Below, piece by piece: positions 33,575 through 41,283 of a stretch of DNA of 54,090 nt. Origin of the DNA: Euzebya sp. GTDB taxonomy: Bacteria > Actinomycetota > Nitriliruptoria > Euzebyales > Euzebyaceae. Numbering within the stretch: the stretch's first letter is position 1; every line of letters begins with the position of its first letter. The notes beneath the pieces were generated by a model. It was not told the DNA's origin and ran no database searches. It saw nothing but the letters and a program-made list of their open reading frames with translations. The stretch covers positions 1 to 54,090 of the forward strand of contig NZ_CAXQBR010000014.1 in NCBI RefSeq assembly GCF_964222135.1, read 5' to 3'. The translations under genes were made by a program, and so were the position numbers.

Positions 33575-34789
33575 ATGGCGACGCGATCAGGTTCCCCCGA
33601 CCCCGAGATCGCCCCCACCGACGCTGGCGGCGACCCTCTCGGGCGCTGGTGCGCCGCCCTGGACGACGCCTACCCGCCCGTGCACGCCGAGTCCTGGGAC
33701 GCCGTGGGCCTGCACGTCGGCGACCGCCTCGGCGACCGGGTCACCGGGGTGCTGGTCACCCTCGACGTGACCGAGGCGGTGCTCGACGAGGCCGCCGGGC
33801 TGGGCGCGGACCTCGTCGTCGCCCACCACCCCCTGCTGTTCGGCCCGCTCGCCCGGCTCACCCCGACCACCGCGCCCGGCCGCCTGGCTCTGCGCGCCGC
33901 CCGGCAGGGCGTCGCCGTGCTGGCCGTCCACACCAACGTCGACAAGGCCGTGGACGGCACGTCCCACCCCGCGGCCGACGTGCTCGCGCTGCAGGAGCGC
34001 CGGCCGCTGCAGCCCCTCGCCCCCGACCCCGGTGACGCCCCCACGAAGATCGTCACCTTCGCGCCCACCGACGCCACCGACGCCGTCATCCGCGCCATGG
34101 CCGCGGCCGGCGCCGGGGTGATCGGCGACTACACCGAGTGCGCGTTCACGACCCCCGGGACCGGCACGTTCCGGCCCGGGGACGCCACCGACCCCCACGT
34201 CGGCACCCGGGGGCAGCGCGAGTTCGTCGCCGAGGACCGCATCGAGGTGGTCGCCCCCCGACGTCACGTCCCCGCGATCCGCGCCGCCCTCGCCGAGGCC
34301 CACCCCTACGAGGAGGTCCCGATCGACCTCTACCCCCTCGTCGCCGACCCCTCCCCCTCCGCCATGGGGTTGGGCGTCCGCGGTCGCCTGCCCGACCCCC
34401 TCCCCCTGGCCGAGGTCGCCCGCCGGCTGGCCGACGGCCTGCCGTCCCCCCACCTGCGCCTTGCGGCGACCGACCCGGCGGCGACCGCCACGACCGTCGC
34501 GATCTGCGGCGGCTCCGGCGACAGCCTGATCGAGGCGGTCCTCGACGCCGACGGGCGGGCGACGGTGGACGTGTTCGTCACCGGCGACCTCAAGCACCAC
34601 CGCACCCTCGACGCGCTCACCCTGGGGCTGCCGCTCATCGACGCCGGCCACTTCGCGACCGAGGACCCGGCGATGGACGGCGTCGTCGCCGCCCTCGAGG
34701 CCCGCCGCGACGACTTCGGCCTGACCGCGCCGATCCACCGCTCGTGCGTCGTCACCGACCCCTGGACCGACTGGAGAGCTCCTGCATGA
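33575..34789 (+). CDS. Nif3/YqfO-family dinuclear metal protein
   Basis: A 404-aa Nif3-like protein. AHHPLLF (about 86-92), HTNVD, and C-terminal GDLKHH and DAGHFATE give the His/Asp/Glu ligands of the dinuclear metal centre. The middle of about 110 residues (ATDAVIRAMAAAGAGVIGDY through EEVPIDLYPL) is the YqfO-type insertion domain. The family is often annotated as GTP cyclohydrolase 1 type 2, but its cellular role is unsettled. Its stop overlaps the next start (ATGA), so it is coupled to the zinc-ribbon protein, a standard pairing in actinobacteria. Confidence 0.92.
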   Translation: MATRSGSPDPEIAPTDAGGDPLGRWCAALDDAYPPVHAESWDAVGLHVGDRLGDRVTGVLVTLDVTEAVLDEAAGLGADLVVAHHPLLFGPLARLTPTTAPGRLALRAARQGVAVLAVHTNVDKAVDGTSHPAADVLALQERRPLQPLAPDPGDAPTKIVTFAPTDATDAVIRAMAAAGAGVIGDYTECAFTTPGTGTFRPGDATDPHVGTRGQREFVAEDRIEVVAPRRHVPAIRAALAEAHPYEEVPIDLYPLVADPSPSAMGLGVRGRLPDPLPLAEVARRLADGLPSPHLRLAATDPAATATTVAICGGSGDSLIEAVLDADGRATVDVFVTGDLKHHRTLDALTLGLPLIDAGHFATEDPAMDGVVAALEARRDDFGLTAPIHRSCVVTDPWTDWRAPA

Positions 34790-35514
34790 AGGCAACCCCC
34801 GAACAGCAGCAGCAGCTGCTCACGCTGGCCGACACCGACGAGGAGATCCGCCGGCTCGAGCACAAGCGCCAGAACCTGCCCGAGCAGAAGGCCCTCGACC
34901 TGCACGTCGAGACCCAGGAGAAGGTCGCCGACGAGCTGGTCGAGGCCACCCAGACCCAGGAGCGCCTGGCTGCCCAGACCGCCCGCCACGAGCGGGAGAT
35001 CGAGACCGCCGAGGCCGGCCGCAAGCACTCCGAGGCCCAGATCTACTCCGGTCAGCTGAAGTCGGAGCGCGAGCTGCAGGCCCGCCGCGAGGAGATCAGC
35101 GAGTTCAAGCGGCGCAAGTCCGACATCGAGGACTCGCTGCTCGAGATCATGGAGCAGTCCGAAGAGGTCGGCTCCCTGGTCGAGGAGCTGACCGCCCGCC
35201 GCACCGAGCTCGCCGAGCAGGTCACCGACCTGACCCGCCAGCGCGACGAGGCCGCCGCCGACATCGACGCCGAGCTCGAGGCGCTCCGCACACGCCGCGG
35301 TGAGGAGTCCGGCGTGCTCGACGAGGGCGTCCTCGGCGCCTACGACACCCTGAAGGCCAAGCGGCCCGGCCGGGTCGTCGCCCGGTTGGAGCGGCGGACC
35401 TGCACCGGCTGCCAGCTCGAGCTGACCGCCATCGAGCTCGAGGAGATCAAGGAGACCGCCCGCCACTCCCTGGCCTACTGCCAGCAGTGCGGCTCGATCA
35501 TCGTTCCCGCCTGA
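34786..35514 (+). CDS. Coiled-coil C4 zinc-ribbon protein (CT398-like)
   Basis: A 242-aa protein. Residues about 5-185 form a long charged coiled-coil hairpin. The C-terminus carries a zinc ribbon with CTGC and CQQC pairs. Homologues next to Nif3 are common; the Chlamydia homologue CT398 binds a sigma factor and secretion components, but the role in actinobacteria is not established. GGAGAG precedes the ATG, which overlaps the Nif3 stop. Confidence 0.88.
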   Translation: MKATPEQQQQLLTLADTDEEIRRLEHKRQNLPEQKALDLHVETQEKVADELVEATQTQERLAAQTARHEREIETAEAGRKHSEAQIYSGQLKSERELQARREEISEFKRRKSDIEDSLLEIMEQSEEVGSLVEELTARRTELAEQVTDLTRQRDEAAADIDAELEALRTRRGEESGVLDEGVLGAYDTLKAKRPGRVVARLERRTCTGCQLELTAIELEEIKETARHSLAYCQQCGSIIVPA

Positions 35515-35556
35515 CCCGGTTCGACGTCACACCCATCGGACACACTGGGCAACGCG

Positions 35557-36873
35557 ATGGAACGGAACGCTGCCGCGGGCACGCTCGTGCTGATGGGGTC
35601 GGGCGAGACGACCCCGACGATGGTCACCACCCACAAGGCGCTGCTGGACCGGACCCGGTCACGCACCGGCCGTGACGACGTCCGCGCCAGGCTGCTGACG
35701 ACGCCGTACGGCTTCCAGGAGAACGCCGGTGAGATCACCGCCAAGGCCCGGCAGTACTTCGCCCACAACGTCGGCGTCGACGTCGCCGCGATCGACGCCG
35801 GGTCGCTCGAGGACGCCGACGGGCTGACCGTCGAGCGCGTGCGCGACGAGGTGCGGCGCAGCGACTGGCTGTTCGCCGGGCCCGGCAGCCCGACCTACGC
35901 GCTGCGGCAGTGGCGGGCCGCGGGGCTGGCGGACGCGATCGGCCAGGTCCACCGCGGTGGCGGCACCGTGGTGCTGGCGTCGGCGGCGGCGGTGACGGCC
36001 GGCTCCCACGCCGTGCCCGTCTACGAGGTCTACAAGGCCGGGCAGGTGCCCCACTGGTGGGAGGGGCTCGGGCTCGTCGAGGCGCTCACCGGCTGGCCGG
36101 CCGTGGTGATCCCGCACTTCGACAACGCCGAGGGCGGCACCCACGACACGCGGTTCTGCTACCTCGGGGAGCGGCGGCTCTCCGCGATGGAGGCCGAGCT
36201 GCCGGAGGGCACCTGGGTCCTCGGCGTCGACGAGCACACCGCCTGCATCGTCGACGGCGACACCGCGACCGTGCGGGTGGAGGGGCGCGGCGGGGTCCAC
36301 GTCCGCGCGGGCGGCGAGGTGGTCCTGACCGTCGGGGCGGGTGAGGAGCGCCCGATGGCCGACCTGGCCGCCGCCGGGACCGGTCGCCTCGCCGAGGTCG
36401 GACGCCCGACCGAGACCGTCGCGCCGGGGGTGGTAGACGCCGGGTCGCAGCTCGCCACCGGCGGCCCGGAGGGGCCGTTCCTCGACGCGCTCGCTGCCGA
36501 GCAGGGGCGGTTCGACGACGCCCTGGCCGCCCAGGACGCCGAGACCGCCACGGCCGCGGCGCTGGCGACCGAGCAGCTGATCCGCGACTGGTCGGCCGAC
36601 ACCCAGGTCTCCGACGCGGCCGAGCGCGGGACCGCGCAGCTGCGCGGGATGATCACGCGGCTCGGGGCTCTGGCGGGGGAGGGCATGCACGACCACGTCG
36701 AGCTGGTCCGCCCCGTCATCGAGACCCTCCTCCACGTCCGCGAGGACGCCCGCCAGCGCAAGGTGTACGAGGTGGCCGACCACATCCGCGGGCACATGGA
36801 CGCCGACGGGATCCGTGTCAAGGACACCCGCGAGGGCGCGGTGTGGGAGTGGGACGAGCCGTCGGACCGCTGA
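35557..36873 (+). CDS. Peptidase S51-like GATase1-fold domain fused to a CysRS-like C-terminal region
   Basis: A 438-aa protein of unusual architecture. Residues about 8-235 resemble peptidase E/cyanophycinase-type class I GATase folds: LMGSGETTP, FAGPGSPTYALRQW, and a nucleophile-elbow position that reads LASAAA rather than the usual GSSAGA. Ser (S142) is therefore kept, but the flanking Gly residues are lost. From about 305 to the end it resembles the helical bundle and C-terminal tail of cysteinyl-tRNA synthetase (FDDALAAQDAETATAAAL, then ADHIRGHMDADGIRVKDTRE and GAVWEW). No HIGH or KMSKS catalytic core is present. Function unknown; hydrolysis of an amino-acid conjugate or tRNA binding are possibilities. 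Confidence 0.75.
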   Translation: MERNAAAGTLVLMGSGETTPTMVTTHKALLDRTRSRTGRDDVRARLLTTPYGFQENAGEITAKARQYFAHNVGVDVAAIDAGSLEDADGLTVERVRDEVRRSDWLFAGPGSPTYALRQWRAAGLADAIGQVHRGGGTVVLASAAAVTAGSHAVPVYEVYKAGQVPHWWEGLGLVEALTGWPAVVIPHFDNAEGGTHDTRFCYLGERRLSAMEAELPEGTWVLGVDEHTACIVDGDTATVRVEGRGGVHVRAGGEVVLTVGAGEERPMADLAAAGTGRLAEVGRPTETVAPGVVDAGSQLATGGPEGPFLDALAAEQGRFDDALAAQDAETATAAALATEQLIRDWSADTQVSDAAERGTAQLRGMITRLGALAGEGMHDHVELVRPVIETLLHVREDARQRKVYEVADHIRGHMDADGIRVKDTREGAVWEWDEPSDR

Positions 36874-36878
36874 CCGGG

Positions 36879-37445
36879 TCAGGGGAGGGTCAGCAGCGCG
36901 CGGTGCAGGTCGCGGGCCAGGTCGAGGTCGGGTTCGCGGGCGTTCAGCAGGTCCGCGAAGATCATCGACTCGCCGATCCGGACGAACATGTACGCCAGCC
37001 GGCCGACCTCGCGGGGGAGGGTGAGCGCCCCGGACGCAGCAGCCTCCTCCATCTCACGGCGCCAGATCGCCACCGACGCGTCGTGGACGCCGCCGGTGTC
37101 GGTGAACAGCACCCGGAAGGCTGTGGCGGGGTCCTGCTCCATCAGCTGTCGCAGCGGCCCGAAGGCCACGACGTAGCCGTTCATCCGCCGGGCGCCCTCC
37201 ACGATCCGGTCGATCCCGGGCGGGTGGATCTGCGCCACCTCCGCCATCGACATCCGCTGGGTCACCTCGGCCAGGTCGTTGACGATCCGCCCGAGCAGCC
37301 GGTCGCGGCTGCCCACGACCCGGTACAGGGTCGCCCGGCCGACCGCCAGCTCCTCGGTCAGGCGGCGCATGTCCACGTCGCCGGTCGCCATGAACTGCCG
37401 TCGGGCGGACCGGACGGCATCGTCGAGGGAGATGACACGAGACAC
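36879..37445 (-). CDS. TetR-family regulator, QsdR-like
   Basis: A 188-aa repressor-type protein. The N-terminal helix-turn-helix (about 25-50, MRRLTEELAVGRATLYRVVG) is followed by the QsdR-type C-terminal region with FADLLNAREPDLDLARDLHR. QsdR in Rhodococcus controls lactone catabolism; the ligand here is unknown. It converges on the S51-like gene with a five-nt gap and is not next to an obvious target operon. Confidence 0.88.
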   Translation of the reverse strand: MSRVISLDDAVRSARRQFMATGDVDMRRLTEELAVGRATLYRVVGSRDRLLGRIVNDLAEVTQRMSMAEVAQIHPPGIDRIVEGARRMNGYVVAFGPLRQLMEQDPATAFRVLFTDTGGVHDASVAIWRREMEEAAASGALTLPREVGRLAYMFVRIGESMIFADLLNAREPDLDLARDLHRALLTLP

Positions 37446-37481
37446 CCAGCGTGTGTACCACCCGGGCGCGGTCGCGCCGAA

Positions 37482-37727
37482 TCAGCCGAAGGGGAGGATC
37501 AGCCGGGAGGTGTACATCCGCCGGCCGCCGCGCAGGACGACCTCGAGGATCTCGCCGGTCGCGCCGGGGTGGAAGATCGACGCCGGCACGCGGTTGATCG
37601 CCACGTACTCCTGCCACCCCTCGATCGCCCCGGACCCGTCGCCGGCGACCCGGCGGATCCGACGGCCGGCGATCTCGTACACGGAGCCGGACTCCGTGCG
37701 GTAGATCTCCAGGGTGGCGGTTGACAT
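37482..37727 (-). CDS. Small hypothetical protein (81 aa)
   Basis: A predicted 81-aa beta-rich soluble protein: MSTATLEIYRTESGSVYEIA at the start and RRMYTSRLILPFG at the end. No signal peptide, membrane segment or recognised domain. GGCGGAC lies just before the ATG. Third-position GC bias supports a true gene; it lies 36 nt upstream of the TetR gene on the same strand. Confidence 0.6.
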   Translation of the reverse strand: MSTATLEIYRTESGSVYEIAGRRIRRVAGDGSGAIEGWQEYVAINRVPASIFHPGATGEILEVVLRGGRRMYTSRLILPFG

Positions 37728-37778
37728 GTCCGCCAGTGTGGCGCATGGCCGACCGGACACAGAAGACTTGGGAACATC

Positions 37779-38312
37779 TTGACCCTCGGGGACGTCGAGG
37801 GTGTGGCGCCGGGGACGGTGGTCGGCGTGGACCTCGGGCTGCGGACCGGCGTCGCGGTGCTGGACGGCGTGGTCGACGGGCCCGTCCGGCTGCGCCGCTA
37901 CACCTCCACCCACATCGGGTCGCGGTCGGCGCTGCGACGCGGCGCGGTCGGGATGCTGGCGGAGGTGGGGCCGATCGCGGTCCTGGCCGTGGAAGGCGAT
38001 GAGGGGTTGGCGCGCATCTGGGAGCGCGCCGCCCGCGGGACGGGTGCGGAGGTCGTCCGGGTCCACGCCGAGCGGTGGCGCGAGGTGCTGCTGCTCCCGC
38101 GCGAGCGCCGGACCGGCAAGCTGGCCAAGGCCGCCGCGCAGGCCAAGGCCGTCCGGGTGATCGAGTGGTCCCGCGCGAACGGCGGTCGTGCGCCGGCGCC
38201 GGTGGGGCCGCTCCGCCACGACACGGCGGACGCGATCATGATCGCGGTGTGGGCGGCGGTCGCCCTCGGCGGGGTCGAGGTGCGGTCGCTGCCCTTCGAC
38301 GTGCCGGGCTGA
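37779..38312 (+). CDS. RuvC-like RNase H-fold nuclease family protein
   Basis: A 177-aa protein with the RuvC/RNase H-fold pattern: VVGVDLGLRTGVAVLD supplies the first acidic residue, LAVEGDEG the second, and LRHDTADAIMIAVWA the C-terminal HD..D pair. Its size is that of RuvC, but it is not next to ruvA or ruvB and overall similarity is low. It may be a RuvC-like resolvase or another nuclease. TTG 37779 was chosen on coding-like third positions; GTG 37803 or 37818 are alternatives. Confidence 0.65.
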   Translation: MTLGDVEGVAPGTVVGVDLGLRTGVAVLDGVVDGPVRLRRYTSTHIGSRSALRRGAVGMLAEVGPIAVLAVEGDEGLARIWERAARGTGAEVVRVHAERWREVLLLPRERRTGKLAKAAAQAKAVRVIEWSRANGGRAPAPVGPLRHDTADAIMIAVWAAVALGGVEVRSLPFDVPG

Positions 38313-38338
38313 CGGTCGGTCGTCGGTCCGTTCAGCCC
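38306..38338. terminator. Hairpin spanning both stop codons of a convergent pair
   Basis: GGGCTGACGG (38306-38315) pairs with CCG-T-TCAGCCC (38328-38338), with one bulged base. The stem includes the TGA of the RuvC-like gene and the complementary stop of the opposite gene, so it can terminate transcripts from both sides. Confidence 0.6.
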
Positions 38339-38892
38339 AGGACGTGGGCGAGGACCTCCGGCTGGGTCATCGCGTCGGGCAGGTCCGGTCCGTCCGCGGT
38401 GATGCCGGCCACGCGGATCGGCCGGCTGCCGGCGGTCGTCAGGCCGGTGCGCGCCCGGTAGCCGGGGAGCGGCCCGTCGTCGGTGGGGAGCTGGACCCGC
38501 TCGTAGTTCGGGCCCTCGGAGGTGTCCATCACCGCGTGCTGGTCATCGGTCAGCCAGGAGACGAACACGGCGCAGCTGGCGCCCGGCCACGGGGTGACGG
38601 TGGCGGGGATCGCGCCGTAGGACGTCATGTGCCCGGCGTAGACGACCAGGTGGTCGCGCAGCACGGTCGGGGTCAGCACGACGGGTCCGCCGAGGGTCTT
38701 CGCGTGGATCTGGGCCGGGCAGGCGTTCGACCCGATCGCCACGATCGGGGTCCGGCCGTCGGTGCCGTGCGGCGAGCGGGGGAGGGGGACGACCCGGTCG
38801 CCATCGACCACGACCGCGCGGTCCGGCCAGGTGCCGGGGTAGGCGTGGGCGACGTCGATCGGCGCCGGTCCGTAGTCGGCGACGGTGTCCAT
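38332..38892 (-). CDS. Gamma-glutamylcyclotransferase-like hypothetical protein
   Basis: A 186-aa soluble protein. IVAIGSNACPAQIHAK (near 49-64) resembles the YGSN loop of GGCT-like enzymes, and GPNYERVQL follows about 80 residues later, as in that fold. The similarity is weak and no catalytic Glu can be assigned with confidence, so the function is tentative. The ATG at 38892 lies only nine bases from the -10 element of rnpB on the other strand. Confidence 0.6.
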   Translation of the reverse strand: MDTVADYGPAPIDVAHAYPGTWPDRAVVVDGDRVVPLPRSPHGTDGRTPIVAIGSNACPAQIHAKTLGGPVVLTPTVLRDHLVVYAGHMTSYGAIPATVTPWPGASCAVFVSWLTDDQHAVMDTSEGPNYERVQLPTDDGPLPGYRARTGLTTAGSRPIRVAGITADGPDLPDAMTQPEVLAHVLG

Positions 38893-38900
38893 GTGGGGGG

Positions 38901-38906
38901 TACGGT
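38901..38906 (+). promoter_or_regulatory. Likely -10 element of rnpB
   Basis: TACGGT matches TANNNT and lies about ten bases before the predicted 5' end of RNase P RNA. A clear -35 element is not visible. The promoter is immediately upstream of the divergent GGCT-like gene and must partly overlap its start region. Confidence 0.45.
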
Positions 38907-38915
38907 GTGGGGGCT

Positions 38916-39290
38916 GAGGGGAGTCGGTCGGACGGCCGCGGCGTGCTCGCACCGGCTGGTGCGGCGCACGTCGAGGAAAGTCCGGACTCCACAGGGTAGG
39001 ACGCTGGGTAACGCCCAGGCGCAGCGATGCGCGGCAAGTGCAACAGAGAGCAGACCGCCAGCGGCCGGACCTCCGGGTCCGGTGCGGGTGAGGGTGAAAG
39101 GGTGCGGTAAGAGCGCACCGGCACCGGCGGTGACGTCGGTGGCCAGGCAAACCCCGTCCGGAGCAAGGCCACGCAGGTGCGATGACGCGACCCGCCGAGC
39201 ACCGGGTAGGCCGCTCGAGGCCAGCGGTGACGCTGGTCCTAGATAGATGGTCGTCCTCGACAGGATCCGGCTTACAGACCGGCTCCCCCC
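38916..39290 (+). ncRNA. rnpB: RNase P RNA, bacterial type A
   Basis: The conserved blocks of M1-type RNA are present in order: GAGGAAAGTCCGGACTCCAC with ACAGGG after it, then GCAACAGAGAGCAGACC, AGGGTGAAAGGGTGCGGTAAGAG, GGCAAACCCC, TAGATAGATGGTCGTC, and ACAGGATCCGGCTTACAGACC. The P1 helix pairs GGGAGTCGGTC near 38919 with GACCGGCTCCC near 39277-39287, fixing the ends to within a few bases. It forms the catalytic subunit that matures tRNA 5' ends. The length of about 375 nt fits actinobacteria. Confidence 0.97.
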
Positions 39291-39320
39291 AGCACGACCG
39301 TCTGACCTGCGGCCGAGGGG

Positions 39321-40175
39321 TCACCCGACCCTGGCGGTCACCAGCCGCTCCGCGCCGAAGGCATCCGGGCGGGTTGGCAGGCCGGCGGCGCGCGCCCAGT
39401 CCGCCGGGGCGGTGACGTGCGCGTCGACGCCGCCGTGTGCGACGACCACGGCCTCCGCCGCGTCCTCGTCGTACGTCGAGAGGATCGGCTCGCCCAGCAC
39501 CCGGAACGCCCAGGCGGCGAGCGGGCGTGTGACGGGCGCGAGCGGTCCCCGTCCCAGCAGGTCGGGGTGGGCCACCGTCATGGCGAGGTGGCTGCCGGGG
39601 GCCGAGCAGGTGGCGATGCCGTCGAGCACCTCCTCGACCGCGGTCGGCGGCAGGTAGGGCGCCACCCCCTCCCACACCCACGCGGTCGGGACGTCGCGGC
39701 GGTGGCCGTGGCCGTCGAGGGCATCGGGGATCGTGGTGGCGGCCAGGTCGACGGGGACCAGGTGGAGGCCGTCGCGGTGGGCCCGGTCACCGAGCGCCTC
39801 CCGCTTGGCCTGCTGGGTGGCGGGCAGGTCGAGCTCCCAGACCGGCGTCGACGCGAGCGCGTCCAGCCGCCACGCCCGCGTGTCGAAGCCGGCACCCACC
39901 ACGACGACCTGGGTGCAGCCGCCGTCGACGGCCACCGTCACGAACCGGTCGATCGCCGCCATCCGGAGCGCCGTGTGGCGCGACAGGCCCAGGGTGGCGA
40001 CGGCCATCGCGTCCGCCCCGGCCGGCCGGACGGCCACGCGCCGGGCCGCGGCGGCGACCCGCCGCTCCACCGGCGGCAGGAACGTCGTGGCCAGCGGGTC
40101 GTGGAGGTGCCGGTAGCCGATCGCCCGCCCGGCAGCCACGGCGCGCGCGGTCAGCGACGCCCGACCGGCCGTCAT
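39321..40175 (-). CDS. Class I SAM methyltransferase of the TIGR00027/LCMT-like family
   Basis: A 284-aa methyltransferase. VVVVGAGFDTRAWRLD (about 91-106) is the SAM-binding motif of the actinobacterial TIGR00027 family, and VWELDLPATQQAKRE continues the pattern with the family's acidic loop. TAWVWEGVAPYLPPTAVEEVL is the conserved motif near the acceptor site. Family members include suspected polyketide or cell-wall lipid methyltransferases. The ATG overlaps the stop of the aminotransferase gene (ATGA), so the two are co-translated. Confidence 0.88.
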   Translation of the reverse strand: MTAGRASLTARAVAAGRAIGYRHLHDPLATTFLPPVERRVAAAARRVAVRPAGADAMAVATLGLSRHTALRMAAIDRFVTVAVDGGCTQVVVVGAGFDTRAWRLDALASTPVWELDLPATQQAKREALGDRAHRDGLHLVPVDLAATTIPDALDGHGHRRDVPTAWVWEGVAPYLPPTAVEEVLDGIATCSAPGSHLAMTVAHPDLLGRGPLAPVTRPLAAWAFRVLGEPILSTYDEDAAEAVVVAHGGVDAHVTAPADWARAAGLPTRPDAFGAERLVTARVG

Positions 40176-41215
40176 CGCCGGCCCGCCCGCACCACCGCGG
40201 CGGCCCGCTCGACGTCCGAGGCGTCGTTGTACAGGTGGAACGACAGCCGGAGCCGGCCCGCACGGACGGCCGCCACCACGCCCGCCGCCTCGAGGACGGC
40301 CGGGTCGACGTCGACGTCCACGCTGACGATGGCGCTGCCCGCCGGCTCGACGTCGATCGCCTCGCAGAACGCGTCGGCGAGCCCCACGTCGTGGGCGCCG
40401 ATCGTGGCGATGCCAAGATCGCCCAGCAGCTCCGCGGACGGCAGCGCCCCCACCACGCACGGCCAGGACGGCGAGAGGTCGAAGCGGCGGGCGTCGGCCG
40501 CCAGGCGCAGCGGCGGGCCGTAGATCGACGACCAGATGTCCCCCCCGGCGTACCAGCCGGCCTGGCGGGGGACCAGCCAGTCGACGTCCTCGCGCACAGT
40601 CATGAACCCGACCCCGCGGGGCATCAGCAGCCACTTGTAGGCGCTGGTGGCGGTCACGTCGAACCGGCGGGCGTCCACCTCGAGCCAGCCGGCCGCCTGG
40701 GTCAGGTCGAGGAACGTCCGGGCCCCGGCGTCGCCTGCCGCCGTCGCCAGCCCGTCGAGGTCCAGCACCCGCCCGTCGGCGGACTGCACCGCCGACACCG
40801 CGATCATGTCGACATCCGGGGTGACCGCGTCGAGGAGCCCGTCGAGCGGCACGGTCCGGACGTCCAAGCGGTCGTCGGCCAGGAAGGGGAACAGCACGCT
40901 GGTGAAGTCCTCCTCAGCAGCGAGCACCGTCGCGCCGTCGGGCAGGCAGGAGGCGACCAGACCGGCCACCGGGGACAGCACGCCGACGACGGCGACGCGG
41001 GCTGACGGCATCCCGACCAACCCGGCGTACGCCGCCCGCAGCGACTGGACGGTGGCGTCGAACGCCGGCGGGTGGACCCGCCCCTCCACCCAGTCGTCCA
41101 GGTGGGCGTGCATCGCGGCAGCCGACGCCTGTGGTCCGAGACCGACCGAGGCGGTGTTCAGGTAGCCGGGGACGGGTCGGACGCGGTCGGGGGCGAGGGC
41201 GGTGAGGTGGGACAT
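40172..41215 (-). CDS. Class V aminotransferase (cysteine desulfurase/kynureninase fold)
   Basis: A 347-aa PLP enzyme. YLNTASVGLGP starts the fold, and TSAYKWLLMPRGVGF (Lys about 206) is the Schiff-base loop. No catalytic Cys loop for desulfurase activity is apparent, so an isopenicillin-N-epimerase-like or aminotransferase role is more likely than NifS activity. It is coupled to the downstream methyltransferase, which suggests a two-step modification of one small molecule; the substrate is unknown. Confidence 0.85.
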   Translation of the reverse strand: MSHLTALAPDRVRPVPGYLNTASVGLGPQASAAAMHAHLDDWVEGRVHPPAFDATVQSLRAAYAGLVGMPSARVAVVGVLSPVAGLVASCLPDGATVLAAEEDFTSVLFPFLADDRLDVRTVPLDGLLDAVTPDVDMIAVSAVQSADGRVLDLDGLATAAGDAGARTFLDLTQAAGWLEVDARRFDVTATSAYKWLLMPRGVGFMTVREDVDWLVPRQAGWYAGGDIWSSIYGPPLRLAADARRFDLSPSWPCVVGALPSAELLGDLGIATIGAHDVGLADAFCEAIDVEPAGSAIVSVDVDVDPAVLEAAGVVAAVRAGRLRLSFHLYNDASDVERAAAVVRAGRR

Positions 41216-41283
41216 GGTCCCGCAGTCTCCCCGACCGGGGATCACGGGTGCACGTCAGGCCCCCGACCCCGCCCCTCCGACGG

